A stretch of 64,000 bases of DNA, from NCBI GenBank assembly GCA_014239365.1, contig JAAZZB010000006.1:93040-157039 (forward strand). Direction: 5' to 3'. The position numbers were made by a program, and so were the translations under genes. A model generated the notes under the pieces. It searched no databases and was not told the DNA's origin. It was given only the letters and a program-made list of their open reading frames with translations. The stretch comes from Verrucomicrobiia bacterium (GTDB lineage Bacteria; Verrucomicrobiota; Verrucomicrobiia; Limisphaerales; UBA1100). This document shows positions 46,550 through 54,687 of the stretch, one piece after another. Each line of letters begins with the position of its first letter. Position 1 is the stretch's first letter.

Positions 46550-47821
46550 ATGAGCGAAAACACATCAGACATCATCATCATCGGAGGCGGCGTGGCCGGC
46601 TTGTCCACCGCAATGCAATTGGCCAAGCGCGGCGCATCGGTCACGGTGCTCGAGCGCGAACAAATCGGCAACGGCTCCACAGGGCGCGCAGCCGGATTGC
46701 TCGGCCAACTGCGCGGCACCGCTGAGCACACGCGGATGCTGATGGACGGCGTGGAAATCGTGAAGGAACTCGAGGCTCGCGCCGGCGTGGAGATTTATGT
46801 GCAAACCGGTTCCGTCCGCGTGGCCGAGACGCCCGAGCGCGCGCAGGAGCTGACCGATCTCATCGAGATGGGTCAGTCGATAAATTTCGACATCAGCGAA
46901 ATGCCCATTGACGAGCTGGCGAAAAAAATGCCGTACATGCGCACGGACGATTTGACGACCGCGTGCTGGTGCCCCACTGACGGTCATTTGCAACCGGCCG
47001 AACTCGCCAGCGCGTTCCACAAGGTCGGCCGCGACTTGGGCGTGCATTACGAGACGCAATGCCCCGTCACCGGCGTGTTGCTCGACGGCAATAAAGCGCG
47101 CGGCGTGCAAACACCGAAAGGCGAATTCCACGCGCCCATCATCGTGAACGCCGCCGGGCCGTGGTCGTATCTCGTCGCTGGGCTCACCGACACCACGCTG
47201 CCCACCGCCGCGCTCGGCCACGTTTATCTCACCACGCAGCCCGATCCCGAAAATCCTGTTGACCGCCTCAGTCCCGGCTTTCGCAATCGGCATAATCGCG
47301 TTTATGGACGGCCGGAAAACGGCGGCTTGCTCGTCGGCATTTATGCCGAGGACTGCGCGGAGTTTGATATGAGTTCGTTGCCGCCCGATTTCGATATGTC
47401 CTCAATGAAAGCCCGGCGCGACGACCTCCATCTCGCGATGCTCATCCACGCCGCGCAGCAGCGTTTCCGGTGGCTCAACGAGCGCACGCCGATGCACGTC
47501 ACCACCGGCATCATGACCTTCACGCCCGACGGCCTCCCCTTCTGCGGCCAACTGCCCGACCACGAGGGCCTCTTTTATTGCACCGGATTTTCCGGGCACG
47601 GCATCGTGCAAAGCCCCGCCATCGGCGTCATCATGAGCGAGCTAATTCTCGATGGAAAATCCAGCTACGACATCGCCTCCATCGAGGCCGATCGTTTCTG
47701 GGAAATCCCCGGCTTCCAAGACCGCACCGAAATCCAACAGCGCTGCTATAAAATGCAGAGCAGTTACTACGGCCGCGTCGAAGGCAAAACTGCGGCGGCA
47801 GCAAAGGAGGTTGGCGAATGA
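46550..47821 (+). CDS. FAD-dependent oxidoreductase 2 (DAO/sarcosine dehydrogenase-like)
   Basis: A 423-residue protein. It has the FAD motif IIIIGGGVAGLSTAMQLAKRG, GRAAGLLGQLRGTAEHTRML, VNAAGPWSYLVAGL, MTFTPDGLPFCGQLPDHEGL and CTGFSGHGIVQSPAIG. It is a paralogue of the preceding FAD protein but substantially diverged (for example in the substrate-side ALGHVYLTTQP segment), suggesting a different methylation state as substrate. The ATGA overlap with etfB couples it to its likely electron acceptor, ETF. Confidence 0.85.
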   Translation: MSENTSDIIIIGGGVAGLSTAMQLAKRGASVTVLEREQIGNGSTGRAAGLLGQLRGTAEHTRMLMDGVEIVKELEARAGVEIYVQTGSVRVAETPERAQELTDLIEMGQSINFDISEMPIDELAKKMPYMRTDDLTTACWCPTDGHLQPAELASAFHKVGRDLGVHYETQCPVTGVLLDGNKARGVQTPKGEFHAPIIVNAAGPWSYLVAGLTDTTLPTAALGHVYLTTQPDPENPVDRLSPGFRNRHNRVYGRPENGGLLVGIYAEDCAEFDMSSLPPDFDMSSMKARRDDLHLAMLIHAAQQRFRWLNERTPMHVTTGIMTFTPDGLPFCGQLPDHEGLFYCTGFSGHGIVQSPAIGVIMSELILDGKSSYDIASIEADRFWEIPGFQDRTEIQQRCYKMQSSYYGRVEGKTAAAAKEVGE

Positions 47822-48570
47822 AAATTATCGTCCCCTGCAAACGCGTCCCCGACCCCGACCAAAAACTGCGCCTCAACCCTGAGGCCACAGACATTGATAC
47901 CGCCGCGCTGACATACATCCTAAATCCCTTCGACGCTATCGCAGTCGAAGAAGCCCTGCGCATCCGCGAGACTGCCAAGCCCGATGCAGAAATCATCGCC
48001 GTCAGCATCGCCCCCGCCGAAGGCGAAGCCGACCTTCGCACCGCCCTCGCGATGGGCGCCGACCGCGCGCTGCTCGTCGAGCACGACGACACCCTCGATC
48101 CGTGGAACGTCGCCCGCTTGCTCGCCGCCGTCATTGAGCGCAAGCAGCCCGAATTGGTTTTAATGGGCAAACAAGCCGTCGATGATGACGCCAATCAAAC
48201 CGGCCAATTCCTCGCCGCCCAACTCGGTTGGCCCCAAGCCACCTTCGCTTCGCAAATCGAATTCGTTGATGATGGCCTCCTCGTCCATCGCGAAACCGAC
48301 CTTGGCATCGAGGTCATTCGCACCTCGCTGCCCGCCGTGGTCACCGCCGACCTCCGCCTCAACGAACCCCGCTACGCCTCGCTCCCCAGCATTTTGCGAG
48401 CAAAGAAAAAATCCATTGAACAAACCACCCCTGCCGAATTGGGAGTGCAACCCGAACCCCACGTGCGCCTCATCGGGATGCAACTCATCAACAGCCAACG
48501 CAACTGCGAAAAAGTAGAAACCGCCACCGAACTTCTCACAAAACTACGCGAAGCGGAGGTGATTGGATGA
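47818..48570 (+). CDS. etfB: Electron transfer flavoprotein beta subunit
   Basis: A 250-residue protein: MKIIVPCKRVPDPDQKLRL, LNPFDAIAVEEALRIRET, TALAMGADRALLVE and the signature LMGKQAVDDDANQTGQFLAA are those of EtfB. ETF is a soluble heterodimer with FAD and AMP that takes electrons one at a time from FAD dehydrogenases. It overlaps FAD oxidoreductase 2 by ATGA. EtfA follows after a 285-bp gap filled by two repeats. Confidence 0.93.
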   Translation: MKIIVPCKRVPDPDQKLRLNPEATDIDTAALTYILNPFDAIAVEEALRIRETAKPDAEIIAVSIAPAEGEADLRTALAMGADRALLVEHDDTLDPWNVARLLAAVIERKQPELVLMGKQAVDDDANQTGQFLAAQLGWPQATFASQIEFVDDGLLVHRETDLGIEVIRTSLPAVVTADLRLNEPRYASLPSILRAKKKSIEQTTPAELGVQPEPHVRLIGMQLINSQRNCEKVETATELLTKLREAEVIG

Positions 48571-48594
48571 GCGCATTTATAACAGTCGGCTTTC

Positions 48595-48722
48595 TCCCTC
48601 ACCCCGACCCTCTCCCGCTGGGAGAGGGAGCCATAACGACCGCCCTCGGGGGGAATGCAAAATATTTTTTTACGATGCCAAACTTTCTCCCTCTCCTTGG
48701 GGAGAGGGTCGGGGTGAGGGAG
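48595..48722. repeat. Long-range inverted repeat, family D (CTCCCTCACCCCGACC)
   Basis: Arms of about 22 bp, CTCCCTCACCCCGACCCTCTC and its complement, lie about 80 bp apart with an AT-rich middle and inner imperfect complementarity (CTCTCCC/GGGAGAGG). It sits between etfB and etfA, directly before repeat family C copy 3. Confidence 0.75.
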
Positions 48723-48759
48723 AACGCCACAACAAACCCAAGCCACGCACGCTCCTTCA

Positions 48760-48823
48760 CGGACTCGCAAGCTCGTCCCTCCAATGGGCGTTCAAGTTTT
48801 GGAGGGACGAGCTTGCGAGTCCG
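48760..48823. repeat. Palindromic repeat, family C copy 3, between etfB and etfA
   Basis: Arms GGACTCGCAAGCTCGTCCC and GGGACGAGCTTGCGAGTCC are essentially perfect over about 22 bp and share the AAGTTTTGGA loop edge with copy 2. It ends 32 bp before the etfA start. Confidence 0.88.
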
Positions 48824-48855
48824 CCGCCGTAATAAATTTAAACTAAACCACTAAT

Positions 48856-49830
48856 GTGAAAACCCTAATCTTAATCGAACACGATGGAACCCAAATGCGC
48901 CCCGGCAGCGGCGCGGCGGTTGGCTTTGCCCGCGAATTATCCGAGGACACCACCGCACTCGTCCTCGGCGAAAACCTCGATGCCATCGCCGACGAAGCCG
49001 CGAAGTTTGCGCCGGTGCTTGCGGCGGACAATCCCACGCTGGCCGCGCCGGTGGCGGATCGTTGGGCGCACGTCATCGCGGAAGTCGCCCGCGCGCAGAA
49101 CGCCGAACTCATCGTCGCCACCTCCACCACTTGGGCAAAGGATATCGTTGGCCGCGCGGCGGGTTTGCTTGGCGGCGCGATGGCCAGTGACGTGATCGGG
49201 CACGAGGTCATCGGTGGGGCCAACGGCGAACTGCGTCTGCGCCGCCCGATGTTCGCCGGAGCCGTCAACGCTACTATCGTCTTGGAAGGCTCGCCGCAAA
49301 TTATCACCGTGCGCCCTTCCGCTTACGACGCACCCGAGCCAGCGGCCACACCCTTCGCCATCGAGCCGGTCGCCATCGACACTGATACACTTCCAAACAC
49401 AACGCGGTTCGAATCGCTCGATCGCAAAACCGGCGCGCGGCCGGATGTCACCGAGGCACGCATCGTCGTTTCCGGTGGGCGCGCCTTCAAAAACTCCGAG
49501 GACTTCGAGCAACACATCGGCGGTTTGGCCGATGCGCTTGGCGCAGCCACCGGCAGTTCGCGCGCGCTCGTCGATGCCGGCATCACGCCCAACTCACTAC
49601 AAGTCGGCCAAACCGGAAAAATTGTCGCGCCCGAACTTTACCTCGCACTCGGCATCAGCGGCGCGGTGCAGCACTTGGCCGGCATGAAAAACTCGCGCGT
49701 CATCGCCGCCATCAACAAAGACCCCGACGCGCCGATCTTTGAATTCGCCGACTACGGCCTCGTCGGCGATGTGTACGAAGAAGTCCCTCGCCTCATCGCG
49801 GAACTCGATGGATCGAATAGCGCCCAATGA
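48856..49830 (+). CDS. etfA: Electron transfer flavoprotein alpha subunit
   Basis: A 324-residue protein with GTG start at 48856 (the ATG at 48854 is out of frame). It shows MKTLILIEHDGTQMRPGSG, an ETF N-terminal domain, and the C-terminal FAD domain with ARIVVSGGRAFKNSEDFEQH, SRALVDAGITPNSLQVGQTG and LALGISGAVQHLAGMKNS. It binds FAD and pairs with EtfB. The stop overlaps the start of the next gene (ATGA), linking ETF with its membrane oxidoreductase. Confidence 0.93.
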   Translation: MKTLILIEHDGTQMRPGSGAAVGFARELSEDTTALVLGENLDAIADEAAKFAPVLAADNPTLAAPVADRWAHVIAEVARAQNAELIVATSTTWAKDIVGRAAGLLGGAMASDVIGHEVIGGANGELRLRRPMFAGAVNATIVLEGSPQIITVRPSAYDAPEPAATPFAIEPVAIDTDTLPNTTRFESLDRKTGARPDVTEARIVVSGGRAFKNSEDFEQHIGGLADALGAATGSSRALVDAGITPNSLQVGQTGKIVAPELYLALGISGAVQHLAGMKNSRVIAAINKDPDAPIFEFADYGLVGDVYEEVPRLIAELDGSNSAQ

Positions 49831-51812
49831 CCGAAGACCTTTCACGCGAAATTTTTGGTAACTTGGGCGAGACGTCCAAGGCGGTTTTTTATGCTTTGGC
49901 GGTGGTGTCGTCGGGCGTGTTCGCGTGGGGCGTTTGGCGGCGGGTGCAACTTTGGCGGCAAGGTCGGCCGGACAACGAACCCATCAACTGGCGCGAAGCA
50001 TTCCAAAACATCCGCACGCGCGCGCTTGCCCAACGCGCCCTGCGCGGTGCGCGGCCCAAAGCGAGCTTTGCGCATCGGATGTTGTTTTGGGGATTCCTCG
50101 TGCTGTTCATTGGAACCATTCTGGTCAGCATCGAGCATTACAGCGCAGCGGCGCTCGGGCGCGAAGCAACCAATCCGTTGTTTCACAAAGGCGTTTATTT
50201 TATCATTTACGAAATCACACTGGACACCTTTGGCCTGCTGATGATTGGCGGCGCGTTGTGGTTTGCCCGCCGCCGAATGCGCGCGGATAGCTCGATGGAA
50301 CATCGCACGGCCGATTGGCTGGTGCTCGCTTCGTTGCTCGTGCTGGGCGTCACCGGTTATTTCATCGAGGGCCTGCGCATCATTCGCGAAAGCACGCCGA
50401 TGCCGGGCATCTCGTTTGTGGGTTACGGATTTTCAAAATTGTTTGCCGCCGTTGGAGTTGGCAAATCAAACGTAGACTCCATTCATTTTGGCTTGTGGTG
50501 GTTTCATTCGGTAGTGGCGTTTGGGTTTATTGCGGCGCTGCCGTTTTGCCGATTGGCGCACGCCATCGCCGCGGTGTTCAGCCTTGCGATCACGCCCAAA
50601 CCGCTTGGGCGAATGGAGGCGATTTCGATGGAGGAAATCGAGGAAACAGGCGAAGTAGGCGTGGGGCGATTGGAGCAATTTAGGCAGCGCGATTTGCTGC
50701 GGTTGGATGCTTGCGTGTCGTGCGGGCGGTGCGAGGATTTGTGTCCGGCGCACGAGGCGGGCAAACCACTTTCGCCGCGGGATTTGGTGCAGGATTTGCG
50801 CGGGCACATGGAGAGCGCCACGCCGTCAGCGTTACACGGCGAAACCATTGGCGCGGAAACGTTGTGGGCGTGCACCACCTGCAATGCGTGCAACGACATT
50901 TGCCCGCTCGGCGTGCGGCCTGCCGATTACATCACCGATCTCCGCCGCCATCTCATTGGCGAGGGCGAACTGCGCGGCGCGCCCGCGACGTCTCTGCAAA
51001 AAATGCAACGCGCCGGCAACCCGTGGGGACTCCCCGCGCAAGATCGCCTCACGTGGGCGGACGGCCTCGACGTGCCCACCGTGAAAGACAACCCCGATTT
51101 TGACGTGCTCTATTGGGTCGGCTGCTCCGCCGCTTACGACCGTCGCACGATGAAAGTCGCCCGCGCCGTTGCCCAATTGCTCGCGCGTGCCGAGGTGAAC
51201 TTCGCCGTGCTCGGCCCCGAGGAACGGTGCACCGGCGAATCCGCCCGCCGCATGGGCGATGAGTTTTTATTTCAAGAACTCGCCGCGACGAACATCAAAA
51301 CCTTCACCAAACACAACGTCAAAAAAATAGTCACTCACTGCCCGCACTGCCTCAATTCGTTGCGGCAGGATTACCCGCAATTCGACGGCCACTATGAAGT
51401 CGTTCACCACACGCAATTCCTCGGCGAACTCGTCGCCGCCAAAAAATTAAAAGCCGCCGCCGTGATGAACGAAAGCGTCACGTACCACGACCCCTGCTAC
51501 CTCGCCCGCGTCAACGGCATCACCGAAGCCCCGCGCGCGCTGCTTCCCGACAACCTAAAGGAGATGCCCCGATCCGGCTGCCAAACCGCCTGTTGCGGAG
51601 CCGGCGGCGGCCGCATGTGGTTCGACGATCCCGCCGAAGAACGCATCGGCCAAGGCCGCGTCACCGAAGCCCTCGACACCGACGCCAAAACCGTCGCCGT
51701 CTCCTGCCCGTTTTGCCTTACCATGATGACCGACGGCATCGCCGCCAAAGATGATACTATAAAAGTACGCGATGTTTCGGAATTGATGCTGGATGAAAAC
51801 CAGTCCCGGTAG
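49827..51812 (+). CDS. Membrane Fe-S ETF:(mena)quinone oxidoreductase-like protein
   Basis: A 661-residue protein. The N-terminal half has about six transmembrane segments of the NarI/cytochrome b type with several His (HRMLFWGFLVLFIGTILVSI, VLASLLVLGVTGYFIEGL). Two 4Fe-4S motifs follow near 295 (CVSCGRCEDLCP) and 348 (CTTCNACNDICP), then two CCG/HdrB-like domains (CPHCLNSLRQDYPQ; YHDPCYLARVNG; CCGAGGGRMW). This matches the EMO/DUF224 family described as an ETF:menaquinone oxidoreductase, and DgcB-like proteins in dimethylglycine catabolism. It would pass electrons from the FAD dehydrogenases via ETF to the quinone pool. The stop codon lies inside repeat family B. Confidence 0.85.
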   Translation: MTEDLSREIFGNLGETSKAVFYALAVVSSGVFAWGVWRRVQLWRQGRPDNEPINWREAFQNIRTRALAQRALRGARPKASFAHRMLFWGFLVLFIGTILVSIEHYSAAALGREATNPLFHKGVYFIIYEITLDTFGLLMIGGALWFARRRMRADSSMEHRTADWLVLASLLVLGVTGYFIEGLRIIRESTPMPGISFVGYGFSKLFAAVGVGKSNVDSIHFGLWWFHSVVAFGFIAALPFCRLAHAIAAVFSLAITPKPLGRMEAISMEEIEETGEVGVGRLEQFRQRDLLRLDACVSCGRCEDLCPAHEAGKPLSPRDLVQDLRGHMESATPSALHGETIGAETLWACTTCNACNDICPLGVRPADYITDLRRHLIGEGELRGAPATSLQKMQRAGNPWGLPAQDRLTWADGLDVPTVKDNPDFDVLYWVGCSAAYDRRTMKVARAVAQLLARAEVNFAVLGPEERCTGESARRMGDEFLFQELAATNIKTFTKHNVKKIVTHCPHCLNSLRQDYPQFDGHYEVVHHTQFLGELVAAKKLKAAAVMNESVTYHDPCYLARVNGITEAPRALLPDNLKEMPRSGCQTACCGAGGGRMWFDDPAEERIGQGRVTEALDTDAKTVAVSCPFCLTMMTDGIAAKDDTIKVRDVSELMLDENQSR

Positions 51813-51859
51813 GGACGCGCTGCCGCGCGTCCGTGGACACGCACAGCGTGTCCCTACCG
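51807..51859. repeat. Palindromic repeat, family B copy 4, containing a stop codon
   Basis: The inverted repeat CGGTAGGGACGCGCTGCCGC with the complementary arm ending GTGTCCCTACCG. The TAG stop of the upstream gene (51810-51812) is part of the left arm. It also lies close to the end of the convergent esterase gene at 51866. Confidence 0.85.
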
Positions 51860-51865
51860 AGTCGC

Positions 51866-52678
51866 CTATTTTTGCTTCGCTTCAATCCGTTTGATGAACC
51901 GCAGCAGCAACCCGTGCGCGGGGTTGGCAATTTGACCGTGGTTGTGGCCGTCGAGTTCCATAATTTTTGTATCGGGATGGCCGACGACTTGCATCATGCG
52001 CCAGAGGTAAGCGTTCTCTTCGTAGCGGCCGAGGAGTTCGAGTTTGCGATCGCCGGTAATGAGTAACATTGGCGGCGCATCCTTGCGTACATGAAAGAGC
52101 GGCGCCATGTTGTCGATCACCGGCTGCTTCTCATCAATGCCGCGTTCTTTGCGCACGGTGAAATGCGTGATGGTGTGGCCGCTAAACGGGATAAGCCCGG
52201 CGATGGCGTTGGCGTCGATTTGGTGCGCGGCGAGCCAGCGTTTGTCCAGCCCCACCATACTGGTGAGGTAACCACCGGCCGAATGGCCGCTCACGTAAAT
52301 GCGCTTGGCGGAGCCGCCGTATGTTTCAATGTTGCGAACCGTCCACGCCACTGCGGCGGCGGCGTCCTCGATGTACGCGGGCGATTTCACTTTTGGATGC
52401 AGCCGGTAATTCACCGCCACCACCGCAATGCCTTTTCCTTTCAACGCCTCGGGCACCGTTCGGGTGCCGGCCTTCAATCCGCCGCCATGAAACCACACGA
52501 CCGTTGGGAAATCTTTTTTGTGTTTTGGATGGTACACATCCAGCCGACACCGCTCGCGCATATACGCGGTCAGCTTGCCATTGCGATAGAGAATGTCAGC
52601 GGTGGTTTTATAAACCGGTTGCGCAAAAGCCGACGGCATAAGCACGAGCACTGCGACGAGGAACAGAATTTTTCGCAT
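51866..52678 (-). CDS. Exported alpha/beta hydrolase (esterase/lipase-like)
   Basis: A 270-residue protein from ATG 52678 with a signal peptide (MRKILFLVAVLVLMPSAFA). The oxyanion motif HGGG (VVWFHGGGLKAGT), nucleophile elbow GHSAGG and late Asp/His (LLITGDRKLE; ELDGHNHGQI) give a complete hormone-sensitive-lipase/BD-FAE-like catalytic triad. It probably cleaves acyl or feruloyl esters from polysaccharides outside the cytoplasm. Single gene, convergent with the phosphonate cluster. Confidence 0.88.
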   Translation of the reverse strand: MRKILFLVAVLVLMPSAFAQPVYKTTADILYRNGKLTAYMRERCRLDVYHPKHKKDFPTVVWFHGGGLKAGTRTVPEALKGKGIAVVAVNYRLHPKVKSPAYIEDAAAAVAWTVRNIETYGGSAKRIYVSGHSAGGYLTSMVGLDKRWLAAHQIDANAIAGLIPFSGHTITHFTVRKERGIDEKQPVIDNMAPLFHVRKDAPPMLLITGDRKLELLGRYEENAYLWRMMQVVGHPDTKIMELDGHNHGQIANPAHGLLLRFIKRIEAKQK

Positions 52679-52787
52679 AGGCCAAGGGTAACGAAACCGC
52701 CGCACGGAGACAGCCTTTTATGCCAAGCATTTGCGTTGACGACTTACGTTGATTGCTCCAGAATTGGCGCGTTAATCGAAACGAATT

Positions 52788-54119
52788 ATGAAACACAATT
52801 CTTGGATGAATGGTTTGAGTGTGGCGGTGGTTTGCCTCGCCACTTCGCAAACGGCGATGGCTCAGCGTGGGGCGAACATTCCGGTGGATGCGAATTACAA
52901 ATTCGCACCGGGGGTGCGGTTGTTGAGCGGCGGCAAGCCGATTGATGTGACGACCGGCCACGCGGCACCGTATATTTACGATTTTAACAAGGACGGCAAG
53001 CGCGATCTTTTGGTGGGCGAGTTCGGCTCGGGCAGTTACAAGGGCGAGAAGACGACGGACAACGGGCCGCTGGCGAACGCGCGCCTGCGGGTTTATCTGA
53101 ACACGGGCACGAATCTCAAGCCGATGTACGACGGCTTCAAATATCTTCAGGCCGACGGCGAAAATGCGTCGGTCCCAAGTACGTGATGCAGCACCTTCTG
53201 TCCACAGTTTGTGGACTTTGACGCGGACGGCACGGACGACCTCATCACCGGCTCCATTTACGAGGACATTTTTTTGTTCCGCGGATTGGGCGGCGGCAAG
53301 TTCGCCAAGCGCGAGCTGTTGCGTGATGTGGATGGCAAACCACTCAAGGGCGGCTACTGCGTCACCACCGAGCTGCTGGATATGGATGCCGATGGCGACC
53401 TTGATTTGATGTGCGGCAATCGCACCGAAGAAGTGCGGTGGTTCAAAAATGTGGGCACGCGCAAGGCGCCCCGATACGAAGCCAAAAGCCGCGCACTACC
53501 GATGGCCCCGAACGCCGGGCGCATCAGCGGCAGCAACACAGAATTTGCCGATTGGGATGGCGATGGCAAACGCGATCTCATCGTCGGCTCCGAATGGGGT
53601 GAAGTGACGTGGTACCGCAACACCGGCGCGGACAATCAACCCCGATTTGCCGCCGGTAAAAAACTTTTTGCCCGCTCCGGTTGGGAGGAATTAAAGGAAG
53701 GTGACGTGCCAACAAAACACGGTTCACGCGTAAAAGTACACGCGTACGATTACGACCTCGACGGACGATTGGATATTTTGCTCGGCGACGTGAAATCCAC
53801 CACCTTTCAAAGCCGCCCGCCCCTCAGCAAAAAAGAAAAGAAGCTAAAGAAAAAACTCGAAGCCGAATTAGAACAAATACGGAGCCGCAGTTACAAAAAA
53901 ATCAACGAGCTAAACCAGCAATACTGGAAAGCCAAAGAAGCCGGACGGGACAAAGAAGCCGCCGAATTCCGCGCCGCTCAAGGTAAAATGCGCGAACCCC
54001 TCAACGCCATCTACGCCCAACTCCGCCCCCTCCGCACCACCGGCCACAAAACCCACGGCTGGGTCTGGTTCTACCGCCAACTCCCCAAGCCCCCCGTTGT
54101 TCTCAAAAAAACCGAATAG
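52788..54119 (+). CDS. FG-GAP/VCBS protein with in-frame UGA, candidate selenoprotein (copy 2)
   Basis: Read through TGA 53184-53186, one frame runs from ATG 52788 to TAG 54117-54119 (443 residues, residue 133 as Sec). Signal peptide near MNGLSVAVVCLATSQTAMA. FG-GAP motifs occur on both sides (DFNKDGKRDLLVG; DFDADGTDDLITG; DMDADGDLDLMCG; DWDGDGKRDLIVG; DYDLDGRLDILLG), so the TGA interrupts one propeller. Local sequence: ASVPST-U-CSTFCPQFVD, aligning with GVW-U-CTSSTPQFVD in the copy at 16987. A lysine-rich coiled segment (KKEKKLKKKLEAELEQI) and a terminal HGWVWFYRQL follow, similar to the GYVWLYLQ end of copy 1. Role unknown; an extracellular redox function is inferred. Confidence 0.78.
53184..53216 (+). 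promoter_or_regulatory. Candidate bacterial SECIS element (copy 2)
   Basis: TGA 53184-53186, Cys codon TGC next, then exactly 19 nt to a 5-nt loop AGTTT (53206-53210) closed by a perfect 6-bp stem GTCCAC/GTGGAC. The loop sequence and the distance are identical to the copy at 17296-17327, and the TCCAC/GTGGA core of the stem is shared, although surrounding codons differ. Confidence 0.68.
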
Positions 54120-54172
54120 CCCGCCGACGGAACTGAGTTGAGTTGTTCAGAAATCTGTGGCAAATTCGCGGC

Positions 54173-54379
54173 ATGGAATTGGTATTTAGCGTGACTCAGG
54201 AAACCGATGGCGGCTACGTAGCCGAATGCCTCTCCCACGATATTTTTACGCAGGGCGATGACTGGGGGCAACTGCGCGGAAACGTCCGTGAAGCGGTGGA
54301 TGCATTCTTCTTCGACCAACCCAAACCGGATTCCATTCGGCTGCACCTCGTACGCGACGAAGTATTGTCGGCCCAATGA
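54173..54379 (+). CDS. hicB: HicB-family antitoxin-like protein
   Basis: A 68-residue protein from ATG 54173: MELVFSVTQETDGGYVAECL, then HDIFTQGDDWGQLRGNVREA and VDAFFFDQPKPDSIRLHLVR. This is a short HicB-type fold. It overlaps the hicA-like remnant by ATGA, the expected hicBA order. Its leader (54119-54172) resembles that of the third HicB-like gene at 54688. Confidence 0.8.
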   Translation: MELVFSVTQETDGGYVAECLSHDIFTQGDDWGQLRGNVREAVDAFFFDQPKPDSIRLHLVRDEVLSAQ

Positions 54380-54615
54380 AACTCCCTCGCGACTTGGCGG
54401 GCCGTACGTGAACTCGCGTGCTATGCCGCAATTTCGACTATCAAAAAATTCATCAGGTCGGCAGCCACATCGTGCTTGAAACGAACACCCCAATCCACCA
54501 TCGCATCCCCATCCCCGACCATTCACCCCTGCGCATCGGCACCCTCAACGCAATCCTCCACGCCGTCGCCCGCACCAAAGGCATCGACAAGCAAGACATC
54601 TTAGCCAAACTTTAA
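54376..54615 (+). pseudogene. hicA: hicA-like toxin gene interrupted by an in-frame TGA
   Basis: From ATG 54376 the frame reads MKLPRDLAGRT, then TGA (54409-54411), then TRVLCRNFDYQKIHQVGSHI and on to KGIDKQDILAKL. The start and the GSH motif with the catalytic His are those of HicA mRNA interferases; the TGA falls where a Leu normally stands in the GREL helix. The fold core is intact after a possible GTG restart at 54418. It is most likely inactivated by a nonsense mutation. Unlike the two FG-GAP genes, no hairpin or Cys codon follows the TGA. Confidence 0.7.
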
Positions 54616-54687
54616 CGGCATTATATTTCCAATTTCAACCCGCCGATGAACGTGAGTTATTCAGAAATCTCCGGCAGATTTGAAGCC

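Noticed and set aside
48567..48854. A small open frame between etfB and etfA
   Set aside because: Its translation comes from the palindromic repeats D and C (for example LPHPDPLPLGEG), not from a conserved gene.
38755..51812. C-P lyase (phnGHIJKLM) pathway
   Set aside because: None of the C-P lyase genes is present; the cluster uses hydrolytic cleavage of phosphonoacetate.
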